NCBI RefSeq assembly: GCF_964059235.1
Contig: NZ_OZ060452.1
Span: 1,550,001 to 1,614,000 of the forward strand
DNA length: 64,000 nt
Direction: 5' to 3'
Origin: Candidatus Tisiphia endosymbiont of Nedyus quadrimaculatus
GTDB taxonomy: Bacteria; Pseudomonadota; Alphaproteobacteria; Rickettsiales; Rickettsiaceae
Translations under genes and position numbers: made by a program
Shown here: positions 10,187 through 20,459 of the stretch, one piece after another
Numbering within the stretch: position 1 is the stretch's first letter
How the letters are laid out: every line of letters begins with the position of its first letter
The notes under the pieces: model-generated
The model's database searches: none
What the model was told of the DNA's origin: nothing
What the model saw: the letters and a program-made list of their open reading frames with translations, nothing else

Positions 10187-11332
10187 ATGACGAATTATCA
10201 TTTATTTACTTCTGAGTCTGTCTCTGAGGGGCATCCAGATAAGATGGCTGACCAAATTTCAGATTCTATACTGGATGCAATTCTTAAGGAGGATCCAAAA
10301 AAGAGTCGGGTAGCATGCGAAACACTTATAAAAACTGGACTAGTATTTATAGCTGGAGAAATCACAACAGATGCTTGGGTTAACATTGATCAAATAGTAC
10401 GCAATATTATAAGAAAGATAGGCTATACTAGCTCTGATATAGGTTTTGACGCAGACTCTTGTAGTGTGATTACTTCAATAAGCAATCAATCTCCGGATAT
10501 TGCATTAGGTGTAGATAATCGTGAAGATCATGAAATAGGTGCTGGTGATCAAGGTTTGGTGTTTGGGTACGCAACGAATGAGACTCCTACATTTATGCCT
10601 GCACCAATTATCTATGCTCATAAATTAGTTATGAGACAAGCTGAACTCAGAAAAAAGGGCATCTTGCCTTGGTTAAGACCAGATGCTAAAAGCCAAGTCA
10701 CTTTTAAATATGTTGAGAATAAACCAGTTGGTATAGACACCGTTGTGCTTTCTACGCAGCATCACCCTGATATCTCTCATGCTGATTTAGTAGAAGCAGT
10801 AATTGAAGAAATCATTAAGCCTGTGTTACCAGATGAATGGATTGATAAAAATACTAAATATCTTGTGAACCCAACAGGAAGGTTCGTAATTGGAGGACCT
10901 TTAGGAGACTGTGGACTTACAGGAAGAAAAATAATAGTTGACACTTATGGTGGAATGGCACGCCACGGTGGCGGATGTTTTTCTGGTAAGGATCCAACAA
11001 AAATCGATAGATCTGCATCTTATGCAGCAAGATATATAGCAAAAAATATTGTAGCAGCAGGTGTTGCACAGCGTTGTGAGATTCAAATTTCTTATGCTAT
11101 TGGAGTTGCCCAGCCAGTGTCTATAAGTATTGAAACGTTTGGGACTAGCAAAATGAGTGAATCAGCAATAATTGAATTAATAAAGAATAATTTTGATTTA
11201 AGCCCAGGCGGTATTATAAAAAAACTATCTTTATATAATCCAATTTATCTTAAAACAGCATCATACGGGCATTTTGGACGGGAAGATCAAGATTTTCCTT
11301 GGGAAAGAATAGATAATATAATGGGACTATAA
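10187..11332 (+). CDS. metK: S-adenosylmethionine synthetase
   Basis: MetK makes SAM from methionine and ATP for methyltransferases such as RsmH in this window. At 381 residues it is full-length and uninterrupted. Visible blocks: ATP-binding [16 protein letters not shown] at the N-terminus, [12 protein letters not shown], and the C-terminal phosphate-binding [20 protein letters not shown]. In several Rickettsia species metK is described as decaying or a pseudogene compensated by a SAM transporter, so an intact copy is informative. A TAGGAAA Shine-Dalgarno-like stretch precedes the ATG. A diverged hairpin module follows directly. Confidence 0.96.
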   Translation: MTNYHLFTSESVSEGHPDKMADQISDSILDAILKEDPKKSRVACETLIKTGLVFIAGEITTDAWVNIDQIVRNIIRKIGYTSSDIGFDADSCSVITSISNQSPDIALGVDNREDHEIGAGDQGLVFGYATNETPTFMPAPIIYAHKLVMRQAELRKKGILPWLRPDAKSQVTFKYVENKPVGIDTVVLSTQHHPDISHADLVEAVIEEIIKPVLPDEWIDKNTKYLVNPTGRFVIGGPLGDCGLTGRKIIVDTYGGMARHGGGCFSGKDPTKIDRSASYAARYIAKNIVAAGVAQRCEIQISYAIGVAQPVSISIETFGTSKMSESAIIELIKNNFDLSPGGIIKKLSLYNPIYLKTASYGHFGREDQDFPWERIDNIMGL

Positions 11333-11340
11333 AATAACCT

Positions 11341-11486
11341 CAGTTCGATATAAGAATTAATAATTCTTATATCGAACTGGCTTTGTTATAAGGAAAAATG
11401 CACTCTTGAAGCGGTTCTGCGAATGCATTTTAACTTTTTTCATCATTCAATATGTGATTTTAATAATTAAAATCACATATTGAATG
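11341..11486 (-). repeat. Four-hairpin repeat module, diverged partial copy D
   Basis: It lies 9 bp after metK. Reading on the plus strand: a hairpin with CAGTTCGATATAAGAATT arms (11341-11379), then AAAATGCACTC...GAATGCATTTT around GAAGCGGTTCTGC, then a perfect 19-bp stem starting CATTCAATATGTGATTTTA (11444-11486). The order matches copy C. The third stem keeps GATTTTAA/TTAAAATC but has different, still complementary, outer arms. The AATCAGAT hairpin is absent. It may also serve as the metK 3' end. Confidence 0.7.
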
Positions 11487-11517
11487 GAATGTTAAAATAA
11501 GTTGATAATGCAATATA

Positions 11518-11847
11518 ATGAGTAAGATTTTTAACTATAACCCCAATAAGAAATTAGCCATTATTGCTCTTAAGGTTAAAGCTAACGCAAAGACAAATAA
11601 GATAGGCGAGTTTGTCATAATTAATAATCAATATCATCTAAAATTATCTATAAAAGCAGTTCCAGAGGATGGTAAGGCTAACGATGCTATTGTCAATTTT
11701 TTATCCAAAAAATGGAAAATTTGTAAAAATAATTTTGAGATAATATTAGGTCACACTAATAGTTTAAAACTCTTAGCAATAAAAAATATTGAATTAGACT
11801 ATTTAAATTTACATTTAAAGCATTATATACATAACATCGAAGTATAG
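11518..11847 (+). CDS. DUF167 (YggU-like) protein
   Basis: This is a small 109-residue protein of the DUF167/YggU family, function unknown. The family pattern is visible: [14 protein letters not shown] near the start, then [26 protein letters not shown], then the [11 protein letters not shown] end. It lies 17 bp upstream of htpG, so the two may be co-transcribed. There is nothing unusual in the frame. Confidence 0.85.
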   Translation: MSKIFNYNPNKKLAIIALKVKANAKTNKIGEFVIINNQYHLKLSIKAVPEDGKANDAIVNFLSKKWKICKNNFEIILGHTNSLKLLAIKNIELDYLNLHLKHYIHNIEV

Positions 11848-11864
11848 TATTTTATAGGACTTAT

Positions 11865-13724
11865 ATGACCCAAGAAAAAAAGAAGTTTGACGCTGAAGTT
11901 GGTAAGATTTTAAACTTAATGATTCATTCTCTTTATAGTAATAAAGAGATTTTTATGCGTGAATTAATATCTAATTCTTCTGATGCTTGTGATAGATTAA
12001 GATATTTATCACAAAGTGACGCAAAGCTTATTGCAGATGATCCTCACTTTAAAATTACTGTCAGAATTGATAAAGATAAAAGGCAGATTATTGTTAGAGA
12101 TAACGGTATTGGTATGAACCGAGAAGATTTGATTGATAATCTAGGAACTATCGCAAGGTCTGGTACAGGAAATTTCTTAAACAATCTGTCTGGAGATGCT
12201 AAAAAAGACAGTATGTTAATAGGACAGTTCGGGGTTGGGTTTTATTCAGCTTTTATGATTGCCGATAGCATCACCGTTACCTCAAGAAAAGCAGGAGAAA
12301 CAAAAGCTTATGTTTGGCAGTCAGATGGTCTTGGAGAATATACTGTAGATGATCTAGACCATGATTTTACAAGGGGAACTGAGGTGGTTATTCACGTCAA
12401 GCAAGATGAAGATAGTTATATTGATCATTTTAAATTGAAGCATATAGTTAAAAGTTATTCTGATCATATAGCCATACCTATATATTTTATTGATGAGTCA
12501 ACTGCTAATGAAATACAACTTAATTCAGCTTCAGCATTGTGGACAAGACCTAAATCTGATTTGACTTTTGAGCAATATAAAGAATTTTATAAAACGCTGT
12601 CTTATTCGCTTGATGATCCTTGGTTAACTATTCATAATAAAAATGAGGGTACAGTTGAATTTACTAATTTGTTATTTATTCCGTCAACCAAGACTTTTGA
12701 TTTATTCCACCCTGACCGTAAAAGAAGAGTAAAATTATACATCAAAAGAGTTTTTATTTCTGATGAAAATATAGATTTAATACCTTCTTACCTAAGATTT
12801 TTAAGAGGAGTAGTAGATTCAGAAGATTTACCTCTAAATATTAGTCGTGAATCTTTGCAGCATAATAGTACTTTAGAAAAGATTAAAGCAGCTATAACTA
12901 AAAGAGTCTTGAGTGAACTTAAAAAGAAAAAAGACGAATCTATAGAGGAATACAGCAAATTTTGGTCCAATTTTGGAGCTGCTTTAAAAGAAGGACTGTG
13001 TGAAGCAACTAGTGATCATGACAAATTACTTGAAACATGTATATTTAGCAGTAGCCTTTTAAATAAGATGATTAGCCTTGATGACTATATTAGCAACTTT
13101 AAAGAAGGGCAAGACACTATATATTATCTTAGTGGTGATGATCCAGCAAAATTACTTTCTAGTCCTCAAATAGAAGGATTTTTAAGTAAAAACATAGATG
13201 TACTTCTTTTTACTGATACAGTTGATGATTTTTGGGTTAATGTCAATAGTAGCTACAAGGGTTATGCCATTAAATCAGTTACTAGAAGTGATATTGATTT
13301 AGAGAAATCTGAGCAGAAAATAGAAGATGTAAAAGACGAAAATGATGAATATATAAAATTAACGGAATATTTTAAAGAAATATTAGGTGATTTAGTAAAA
13401 GATGTAAGGATTTCTAAAAAACTTACTTCAAGTCCAGCTTGTCTCGCCGTTGGAGACGGAGCTATGGATATTCGTATGGAAAGGTTCTTAATTGAACAAA
13501 AACAATTAATAGCAGCCTCTGCTAAAATATTTGAGCTAAACCCTAAGCATAAAATTATTGAGAAAATTAACGCTGATGTAATCTCAAATAATAAGGACTA
13601 TGCTAATGAAGAATTGGTTAGATTAATGTATGACCAAGCCTGTATTTTAGAAGGTGAGCCAGTCAATGATACTGGCGGATTTGCAAAAAGACTTAATTAT
13701 ATTATGCAAAAAGCTATCTTATAA
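11865..13724 (+). CDS. htpG: Molecular chaperone HtpG (Hsp90)
   Basis: This is a cytosolic ATP-dependent chaperone. The 619 residues are complete. The N-terminal GHKL ATPase is clear: [20 protein letters not shown], then [19 protein letters not shown], and [15 protein letters not shown]. The middle domain includes the catalytic-loop region [14 protein letters not shown]. The C-terminal dimerisation domain lacks a eukaryotic MEEVD tail, as expected. No heat-shock promoter was recognised in the 17-bp gap upstream, so transcription probably starts further up. Confidence 0.97.
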   Translation: MTQEKKKFDAEVGKILNLMIHSLYSNKEIFMRELISNSSDACDRLRYLSQSDAKLIADDPHFKITVRIDKDKRQIIVRDNGIGMNREDLIDNLGTIARSGTGNFLNNLSGDAKKDSMLIGQFGVGFYSAFMIADSITVTSRKAGETKAYVWQSDGLGEYTVDDLDHDFTRGTEVVIHVKQDEDSYIDHFKLKHIVKSYSDHIAIPIYFIDESTANEIQLNSASALWTRPKSDLTFEQYKEFYKTLSYSLDDPWLTIHNKNEGTVEFTNLLFIPSTKTFDLFHPDRKRRVKLYIKRVFISDENIDLIPSYLRFLRGVVDSEDLPLNISRESLQHNSTLEKIKAAITKRVLSELKKKKDESIEEYSKFWSNFGAALKEGLCEATSDHDKLLETCIFSSSLLNKMISLDDYISNFKEGQDTIYYLSGDDPAKLLSSPQIEGFLSKNIDVLLFTDTVDDFWVNVNSSYKGYAIKSVTRSDIDLEKSEQKIEDVKDENDEYIKLTEYFKEILGDLVKDVRISKKLTSSPACLAVGDGAMDIRMERFLIEQKQLIAASAKIFELNPKHKIIEKINADVISNNKDYANEELVRLMYDQACILEGEPVNDTGGFAKRLNYIMQKAIL

Positions 13725-13835
13725 ACTTAATTTGGGAATTGACACTAACAACCGCCAAAAAAAGTACGGTAAAGAAACTATAAAAATATTACAAACAGAA
13801 TAATTTTTAGTAATTTTATTGTCAAAATCTGAAGG

Positions 13836-14075
13836 CTAATTCTTCAAATTTGTTAATTGCCGACTAACCTGTGCATCTAATTGTTCTACAAAATTATCTT
13901 GTGCTTCATTGGATTGCTTGCTTAACTCTTGGTATAATTGTTGTTTGCTTAAACTCCTCTTTTCTAGATTAATAAGAAAACTAACTTGCACTAAGCTAAA
14001 TGCTATAGCTAGGTTAATGATTATTATATTAAACGTTTTCTCAATATTATCTTGCATTCTAGTTGTGTATCTCAA
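13836..14075 (-). CDS. Small hypothetical membrane protein
   Basis: This is a 79-residue protein of unknown function. One hydrophobic segment (IIIINLAIAFSLVQVSFLI, about 17-35) is followed by a charged helical tail rich in Gln, Ser and Leu (SLSKQQLYQELSKQSNEAQ). That pattern fits a single-pass membrane protein with a coiled-coil tail. The start could be the ATG at 14075 or at 14057 (MQDNIEK). An overlapping plus-strand frame (13909-14091) is Cys/Leu-rich and was judged a shadow. It stands alone between htpG and an IS element. Confidence 0.45.
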   Translation of the reverse strand: MRYTTRMQDNIEKTFNIIIINLAIAFSLVQVSFLINLEKRSLSKQQLYQELSKQSNEAQDNFVEQLDAQVSRQLTNLKN

Positions 14076-14110
14076 TAATGTTGCTTTTTAAGATTCTGCT
14101 TTAACTAATT

Positions 14111-14180
14111 TAACCTCAGTTTGATGTAAGACATCGGTTTAATAGCCTAGGGTGTCATCCCTGCGAAAGCAGGTATCTAA
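14111..14180 (+). repeat. Dispersed palindromic element end
   Basis: TAACCTCAGTTTGATGTAAG, then ACATCGGTTTAATAGCCTAG, then GGTGTCATCCCTGCGAAAGC. The same order occurs at 28180-28231 and, inverted, at 56905-56978 over the ppdK end. Here only one half of the element seems present. The rest of 14181-14298 shows nothing recognisable. Confidence 0.65.
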
Positions 14181-14400
14181 AAGTAGATCGATGTACTTAT
14201 ATCTTTAAGATGTACTTTAAATTGGTAAATCTTAGTATTGTCAGACATATAAAAGCAATTTATCAGTTACATCAAATAGGGTAAAATATGTTTCAGGTCT
14301 CAGTACAGGACAAAGAGATTAAGGAGAGAATAAAAAATAGTAGATAACGCGTAGCCAAAGGTCTATTACTTAGGTTATTGAAGACTTAAGAGGCAAGAGA

Positions 14401-15650
14401 ATGAGTACAGCGTTATCACAATTAATAGGAGACTACTTTTTTAATAGTTTTGCAAGCATAAAATTAATAGAACAAATAATATTAGGATTACTGCAAGTGA
14501 GAGATGTAAATCTTACCCAGCTTGCCTTAACGATAAAAGGAGATAAGCAAGAATCACGCTATAAGAAATTACAGAGATTTTTTGCCAAATGTGAATTATC
14601 ATATACTCGATGAAAATCAAGAATTGCGTTGTCGTCTTCAGGGATCTTCGGTGCTCACGTACTAAATGTACGCTCCGCTCCTCGACCCTTTGACTCCTAG
14701 CACTTCATAATTTTGATCTTCGTCTATCAACTCTTCATTTACGAGTAGTATATACGTCCTTAGCCAAGTTATTGGTGAGGTTGGCTGGAATTGATACTGA
14801 TCAATGGTTACTAGTGCTTGATCGAACAAATTGGAAATTTGGCAAGCTTGACATCAATATTTTAGTATTATCTATTTGCCATAAAGGCATTGCTATACCA
14901 ATTATGTGGGATATGTTGCCAAAAGCAGGAACTTCTAATAACATTGAACGTCAGCAATTAATGGAAAGGTTTATTACTGTATTTGGCATAGAGAAGATGT
15001 CAGCATTGCTTGGGGATCGGGAGTTTATTGGTGATTTATGGCTAAAGTTTTTAGACGATAAAATGATACCATTTTATATTAGAATCAAAGCCAATCTTGC
15101 CATTGGTAGAGCAGAAGATGAGTTAGTTACTGCTAATCATTTAATTAAGAAGTTACAGAATGGTGAATATATGTTGTTTAAAGGAAAAAGATATTTGGGT
15201 AAGAATTATAAAGGACCTAAAGTATCTGTGGCTGCACTGCGTAATGATGAAGGCGTATTAGTAATCATAGCTACCAATGATAATCCGCATGTAGCACTAA
15301 ATATATATAAAAAAAGATGGGAAATAGAAAGCCTTTTTGCTTGCCTTAAGACGCGGGGCTTCAATTTTGAAAATACCCATATAATACATTTAGATAGAAT
15401 TAGTAAATTGCTTGGTTTACTTGCTATAGCATTTACTTTTGCTTATGTTGTGGGTCAATGGCAAAATTCTATCAAACCTATAAAGCTTAAAAAACATGGT
15501 AGAAAGTCTATCTCCTTATTCAGGTATGGCTTAGATTACTTGCAGAGAATATTTTTGAATATTGAAGAAATGATGGAAAAATGGATGGAAGTTATAACAA
15601 AATTTGTTAAGACAATAATACCATCTTTACTTCTATTATCACCTTGTTAA
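14401..15650 (+). pseudogene. IS4-family DDE transposase, split
   Basis: The N-terminal part (14401-14613, 70 residues) and the catalytic part (14772-15650, 292 residues) are in different frames, separated by a palindromic repeat. Catalytic Asp residues are visible in LLVLDRTNWKFG and LLGDREFIG, and the Glu in the Y-R-E-K signature YKKRWEIESLFACLKTRGF. The C-terminus is normal for the family. As it stands no full-length transposase can be made, so movement would need a protein supplied from another copy. Confidence 0.85.
14602..14752. repeat. Palindromic element (RPE-like) inside the IS4 transposase
   Basis: A 151-bp insert is bounded by TATACTCG and its partner CGAGTAGTATA, with inner arms GATGAAAATCAAGAATTG and CATAATTTTGATCTTCGTC. 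The core GATCTTCGGTGCTCACGTAC, then TAAATGTACGCTCCG, is shared with elements at 59823-59947 and, inverted, inside rluC (56327-56470). It contains stops in the transposase frame. Confidence 0.75.
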
Positions 15651-15718
15651 TCTCTTTGTCCTGTACTAAGCTAAAATACAGATAAAAAATATTTAATTTT
15701 TTTAAAAAGATAATTGCT

Positions 15719-16498
15719 ATGCTAAGAGCATTAGAACTTATAGCTCGATATATACCAAGTTTATCATATAAAAACTTGATAATTATTTTAATAGTACCAC
15801 TAACTATGGCTTTATATTGTACAATTTCTTTTCTTACACACGATAAAACACCTAATCTAACACTATGGAGTTGGCATAGATCAGATGACTTATTATTTAT
15901 TGATAATAATACAGCCATTGCATCCTTAATAGCTACCATCTATATAGACCTAGATAAGATAAAAATTATGCCAAGAACAAATACTCTTACAACAGCAGCT
16001 AATAGTTTTATTATTCCAGTTTTTCGTTTAGAAATGAAAGCAAAAGGAAAACTAAACGCAAAAAGTTTAACTGATTTAAGCAATATTATTTTATCTGCAT
16101 CTAAACCTAGACAATTGATACAATTAGATTTTGATGCCACTTACAATCAAAGAAAAATTTACTCTCAACTAATTGAAACATTAGTAAAAAACAATAGAAA
16201 AATTTCTATTACTGCCTTATCTTCATGGTGTATGTTTGATAATTGGATAGATAAACTTTCAATAGAATATGCCGTGCCAATGGTGTATCAAGGTAGAAGA
16301 GAAAATCAAGATATAAGACGAGTAAAAAAATTTTTTACTGATAATAAAAATTGGCGTAGCAAAAAATGTCAAAATTATATTGGCCTTATGACAGATGATG
16401 TTCTTACTGTACCAACAAACTTTAATATCTTTTTATTTAATAAAGATAAATGGAATAAAGAAACATATTATAAAATAACAAAAAATATTCAATCATGA
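15719..16498 (+). CDS. DUF3142 protein
   Basis: This is a 259-residue protein. The DUF3142 pattern is visible: an LTLWSWHRSDDLLFID start (Trp-x-Trp), VFRLEMKA, LIQLDFDATYNQRKIYSQLI (lQiDFDAr...R..Y) and ISITALSSWCMFDNWIDKL followed by AVPMVYQ. One N-terminal membrane anchor (LIIILIVPLTMALYCTISF) precedes it. The fold in this family is predicted to be a glycoside-hydrolase-like barrel; the function is unknown. Its stop overlaps the next gene's start (ATGA, 16495-16498), so the two are translationally coupled. An IS4 element ends about 50 bp upstream. Confidence 0.75.
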   Translation: MLRALELIARYIPSLSYKNLIIILIVPLTMALYCTISFLTHDKTPNLTLWSWHRSDDLLFIDNNTAIASLIATIYIDLDKIKIMPRTNTLTTAANSFIIPVFRLEMKAKGKLNAKSLTDLSNIILSASKPRQLIQLDFDATYNQRKIYSQLIETLVKNNRKISITALSSWCMFDNWIDKLSIEYAVPMVYQGRRENQDIRRVKKFFTDNKNWRSKKCQNYIGLMTDDVLTVPTNFNIFLFNKDKWNKETYYKITKNIQS

Positions 16499-18678
16499 AA
16501 TCTAAAAACACACCAATTAAATTGATTTATGCAGGAACTCTAATATTAATTACCTTTTTCATGCATATTAGCTTAGCTTGTATGACTACAATCGAAATAA
16601 GGTCTTTCCCTTATGAAGAAGATACCTTGAATATAACCCTGCCTTTAAGACAAGAAGGAATATTAAAAAATTTTGCTAGAGGTTCCATAGCAATATTGCC
16701 TGATAAAACTAATCTACTAGGGCTAATTCTAGCATATCGTTATTTATCAAATAATTCACCTAGCACAGAAAACCTAGATAATTTATCTAAACCAATGAAC
16801 GAACAGGTCGACTCACGAAATATATGGCAAGAAAATAGTCATAAAATAGTTGATGAAGAAAACTATTTTTCGCCATATAAATTAGTTAGCAACGAAGAAA
16901 ATCAGGTACAAACTAGTTTCTATTTTGAGAATTGCTTGAACAACTCTTTTACCTTTGCTGTAGAATTATTTAATGACAAAAGCAAGAAATATAATGCTTC
17001 TCAAATAAAACAATGGGTATCTAACCAAAATAAAGTATTTAATAACTGTGATCAGAACGTATTAATACTACCTACTCTTTTGTCAGAAAATGCAACAAAA
17101 GAAGAATTAGATGATTATAACTACCAACTTGCTTCAGCTTATTTCTATGCTATGCATTATGATACTAGTAGTGAATTATTTACCAAAATATCAGAGAGTG
17201 ATTCTCAATATAAAGATTTAGCTCTTTATTTAATATTTCGTTCTCTTTTTAGGCAAATAAAATATCAAAATAAAGATAATAATGATTTTTTTGCATTATA
17301 TAAAAAATTACAACCTTTAATTAATACATCACCTTTTAAAGCTGAAATAGATAAATTATTAAAATATTTTTTAATAAAACAAGATATAAATAAAGAACTA
17401 ACACAACTCACTGAACAATTAATCTCCAAAGAAATAAGTGCAGAAGATTATAATGATTTTAAATATTTAGTATTAGATTATAATGGTTATACTATAAAAT
17501 TAAAATATGAGCTTATTACTAATCACCCATTTTGAGAATGGACAAATTATTTTTATACTGAAAATAATTTTTTAAATATATATAAAAAATGGCAAAACTA
17601 TAATTCATTACCTTGGCTGATACTATCTTTAAAAAAGATCAAATTATCAGATATTAAATCGCAGGAAGCTCAAGAAGTTATCCAAAAAGCACAAGAAATT
17701 ACTGAAAATACGCAAGGATACATATTAACTCAATATTATTTATCCAAACTTGCCCTATCTGAAAAAAATTACAAACTATTGGATAATATTACAGCAAAAG
17801 TTTTAAAAACCCCTAATTTAACACCTTATGAAGTAAATTTATTCCATTATTTACGTTCCTATACCGCCAAAAATTATCAAGAATATTTAACTTACATAGT
17901 ACAACCTGTACTATATAATATCTATAATAATTCATATCAAGAGAATCCATCAGGAAAAATTATGGATATAATAAAACAGAGCAACAATCTTATTGAAAAT
18001 GTCCCTACTAAAATGCTTACTGAAGCTCTAGATTATAATATACCAGAATGGTTAAAGAAACGCCTAATTAGTAGTGCTTGGACACGCTATATATTATTGG
18101 GAGAAATATCAGAAGCTGAAAATATATCTTCTCTTTTGGTAAAGTTAAATCCGGAATTAAATGATGTTATTAATGGATTTTTATCTGAGAAAAATTTAGA
18201 AGTTAAACAGAAATTAGCTCACTTGATTATAATGAGTTCTCCTAGTTTAAATATATTTATCAAACCATATTTATGGCGCAACAATTTTTATTATCAAAAG
18301 AATCTAAATTTAACAGAATGGAGTATGAATAGTGAGAATTGGTGGGATGACCAGGATATAGAAAATTGTGATCTAAATAATTATGGGGAATTTTTAACAA
18401 AAGAAGCTAAAGAACTAGCTAAAAAAGAATGGTCTTTTTTCAAGAAAAATCTTTCTAATAAAGCGGATTATTTTTGTCATTCAAGTATTGATAGTTACAA
18501 TAAATTTAAAAATAAGAGTTTTATCCCTGAAATGCTGCATCTGTGTGTAAGAATGACCAAGAGATCTTATAATGCCCCAAAATCATCTTATGAAGCTTTT
18601 ATTATATTGCATAGATATTATAAAAATAATAAATATACTCTATTAACTCCTTATCATTATTATGTAAAGCCAAAATAA
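16495..18678 (+). pseudogene. Large secreted protein of unknown function, interrupted by one in-frame TGA
   Basis: The frame opens at ATG 16495 with a signal peptide (LIYAGTLILITFFMHISLAC). It stops at TGA 17533-17535 after 346 residues, yet stays open in the same frame until 18678; intact it would have 727 residues. The residues around the stop read NHPF-stop-EWTNYFY, so a single TGG-to-TGA change would explain it. The protein is helical and Asn/Lys/Tyr-rich. The stretch YQLASAYFYAMHYDTSSELF suggests TPR-like repeats. It may act with the coupled DUF3142 protein in the envelope. The downstream part could be re-initiated at TTG 17779 but would lack the signal. Confidence 0.6.
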
Positions 18679-18833
18679 AGTCGAGTACCCCCATTCCAGT
18701 TACTGTATTAGTTGATACGGAGTGGAGACCATTCAAAAGCAGGGGCAAAGCTAAATTTTGCTAAAAAATATGCCTAGCTTTTTATAAAAATATATTACAA
18801 AATGAATCTATAACACCTGAAACATATTTTACC

Positions 18834-18934
18834 CTCAGTACAGGACAAAGAGATTAAGGAGAGAATAAAAATAGTAGATAACGCGTAGCCAAAGCTCTAT
18901 TACTTAGGTTATTGAAGACTTAAGAGGCAAGAGT
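18834..18934 (+). mobile_element. Left-end remnant of the IS4-family element
   Basis: CTCAGTACAGGACAAAGAGA and the next 80 bp repeat 14299-14399 almost exactly (differences include one A deleted in an A-run and one G-to-C change). It ends just where the transposase gene would begin. It marks the far side of the DUF3142 operon. Confidence 0.8.
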
Positions 18935-18941
18935 GTGTGGC

Positions 18942-18982
18942 GACAACTATAATTACCGAAAATAGACAACTATAATTACCGA
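18942..18982 (+). repeat. Tandem 18-bp repeat, possible IS21-type end
   Basis: GACAACTATAATTACCGA occurs twice (18942-18959 and 18965-18982) with a 5-bp spacer, preceded by TGTGTGGC. Several short direct repeats inside a TGT end are typical of IS21-family termini. IS256 copy 1 begins 6 bp later and no IS21 genes are present, so this would be only a stub. Confidence 0.35.
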
Positions 18983-18988
18983 TTTTTT

Positions 18989-20325
18989 GGCTCTGTCCAA
19001 AAAACTGTGTAAATTCGAAAAAATAGGTCATTAAATTTTGTTAAGCCTATCCTCAAATTTAACCATCAAATGAGCCATAGCTTCATTCCAGTTTGGAATG
19101 GGCATAGTCCATTTTTTGGTCATATAGTCAATTGTCAAATATAAACTTTTAAAAACAGCATTATCATTAGGAAAAACCCGCTTATTATTTGTTACTTTAC
19201 GCAATTGACTATTGACAGATTCAACTGAATTAGTTGTATAAATTACCTTTCTAATTGACTCAGGATACCCTAGAAAAATCATTAGATTGTCCCAATTATT
19301 ATACCATGATTTGGCAATTTGTGGATATTGTTTATTCCATTTTTCTTCAAAAGATACTAAAGCTAAATGGGCTTGTTCTTCCGTTACTGCAGTATATATC
19401 GGCTTTAAATCGCTAGACAGTTGCTTCCTATCTTTATACGACACATATTTTAAACTATTTCTAATCTGATGTACAATACACAATTGATGTTCTGTTTTTG
19501 GATAAACTGCTTCTATTGCCTCAGACATACCAGTAAGATTATCGCTACAGGCAATCAGTATATCTTTTAGCCCTCTATTTTTCATTTCGGTAAAATTACC
19601 GAGCCAAAATTTTGCCCCTTCATTTTCACTGATCCATAATCCCAATATATCTTTTTTACCAGATAAATCAATTCCTAATGCAACATATACTGCCTTATTG
19701 ATTATCCTTTTATCTTGCCTGACTTTTACTACTAAACAATCAAAAAATACTATCGGATATATCTCTTCTAATGGTCGACTCTGCCAAGCTTTAACCTCAT
19801 CCATTACATCATCAGTAATTTGGCTGATTAAGCCTTCACTTATTTCAACACTGTATAACTCCTGTAACTGAATCTTAATATCAGATATACTCATGCCTTT
19901 AGCATATAATGATAGTACTTTATCGTCAAAACCATCAAAACGTTTCTGGCGTTTTGGTAGTATTGCGGGTTCAAAGGTATTATGCCTATCCCTTGGTACT
20001 TCTATTTCTACAGCTCCATGTTCGGAGATCAGTTTTTTGCTAGTTATACCATTACGAGCATTATCATTATCTGCACAACTGTATTTATCATAGCCTAGAT
20101 GATTATTCATTTCTGACTGCAGTGCCTTCTCTATTAAACGTTTGGTCAATTCTTTTAATAAACCTCCTTCTTTCAGTATTGTACTTACATCTGTATCATT
20201 ATCTATTAATAAATCTACTGCTTGCTTTATTGATTCATTAGTTTTTTTATTCATGTAATTTCCTTTTTTGTTATACTTTTATATATAACCTATTTCGAAA
20301 TTTACACAGTTTTTTGGACAGAGCC
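18989..20325 (-). mobile_element. IS256-family insertion sequence, copy 1
   Basis: This 1337-bp element is bounded by inverted repeats GGCTCTGTCCAAAAAACTGT (left) and its complement (right, ending 20325). It is nearly identical to copies at 45306-46642 and 50377-51712. The flanks differ (GATTTTTT on the left, TATCCCAA on the right), so there is no 8-bp target duplication. Confidence 0.93.
19031..20254 (-). CDS. IS256-family (Mutator-type) transposase
   Basis: This is a 407-residue DDE transposase, intact. First Asp region: PIVFFDCLVVKVRQD, with ALGIDLSGKKDILG following. Second: ILIACSDNLTGMSEAIEAVY, then the HQLCIVHQIRNSLKYV signature. The Glu lies in YTTNSVESVNSQLRKVT. The N-terminus has the DNA-binding part (LLKELTKRLIEKALQSEMNN, HLGYDKYS). 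The protein is the same as that of copy 2 and differs by one residue (Val to Ile near the end) from copy 3, so amplification is recent. Confidence 0.95.
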   Translation of the reverse strand: MNKKTNESIKQAVDLLIDNDTDVSTILKEGGLLKELTKRLIEKALQSEMNNHLGYDKYSCADNDNARNGITSKKLISEHGAVEIEVPRDRHNTFEPAILPKRQKRFDGFDDKVLSLYAKGMSISDIKIQLQELYSVEISEGLISQITDDVMDEVKAWQSRPLEEIYPIVFFDCLVVKVRQDKRIINKAVYVALGIDLSGKKDILGLWISENEGAKFWLGNFTEMKNRGLKDILIACSDNLTGMSEAIEAVYPKTEHQLCIVHQIRNSLKYVSYKDRKQLSSDLKPIYTAVTEEQAHLALVSFEEKWNKQYPQIAKSWYNNWDNLMIFLGYPESIRKVIYTTNSVESVNSQLRKVTNNKRVFPNDNAVFKSLYLTIDYMTKKWTMPIPNWNEAMAHLMVKFEDRLNKI

Positions 20326-20459
20326 TATCCCAAATTCGGTGAAATTGGTTTGTAACAAAATTGAAGGCCTCTACTTCAATTTTGCTACTCAATACCCAAA
20401 AACTTGAAGAATTGGTAAACCAATTTTCTAGTTTTTGCAGTATATCACTGAATTTAGTA

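Larger units (their letters stand above)
14299..15669 (+). mobile_element. IS4-family insertion sequence, interrupted
   Basis: The left end CAGTACAGGACAAAGAGATTA (from 14301) and the right end TAATCTCTTTGTCCTGTACT (to about 15665) are inverted repeats bracketing one transposase. A leader of about 100 bp precedes the gene and recurs alone at 18834-18934. The element is inactivated by a palindromic insertion at 14602-14752. Target duplications were not found with certainty. Confidence 0.8.

Noticed and set aside
17533..17535. UGA recoded as tryptophan
   Set aside because: Other genes in the window use TGG for Trp and end at TGA, so one TGA in one gene is better explained by mutation.
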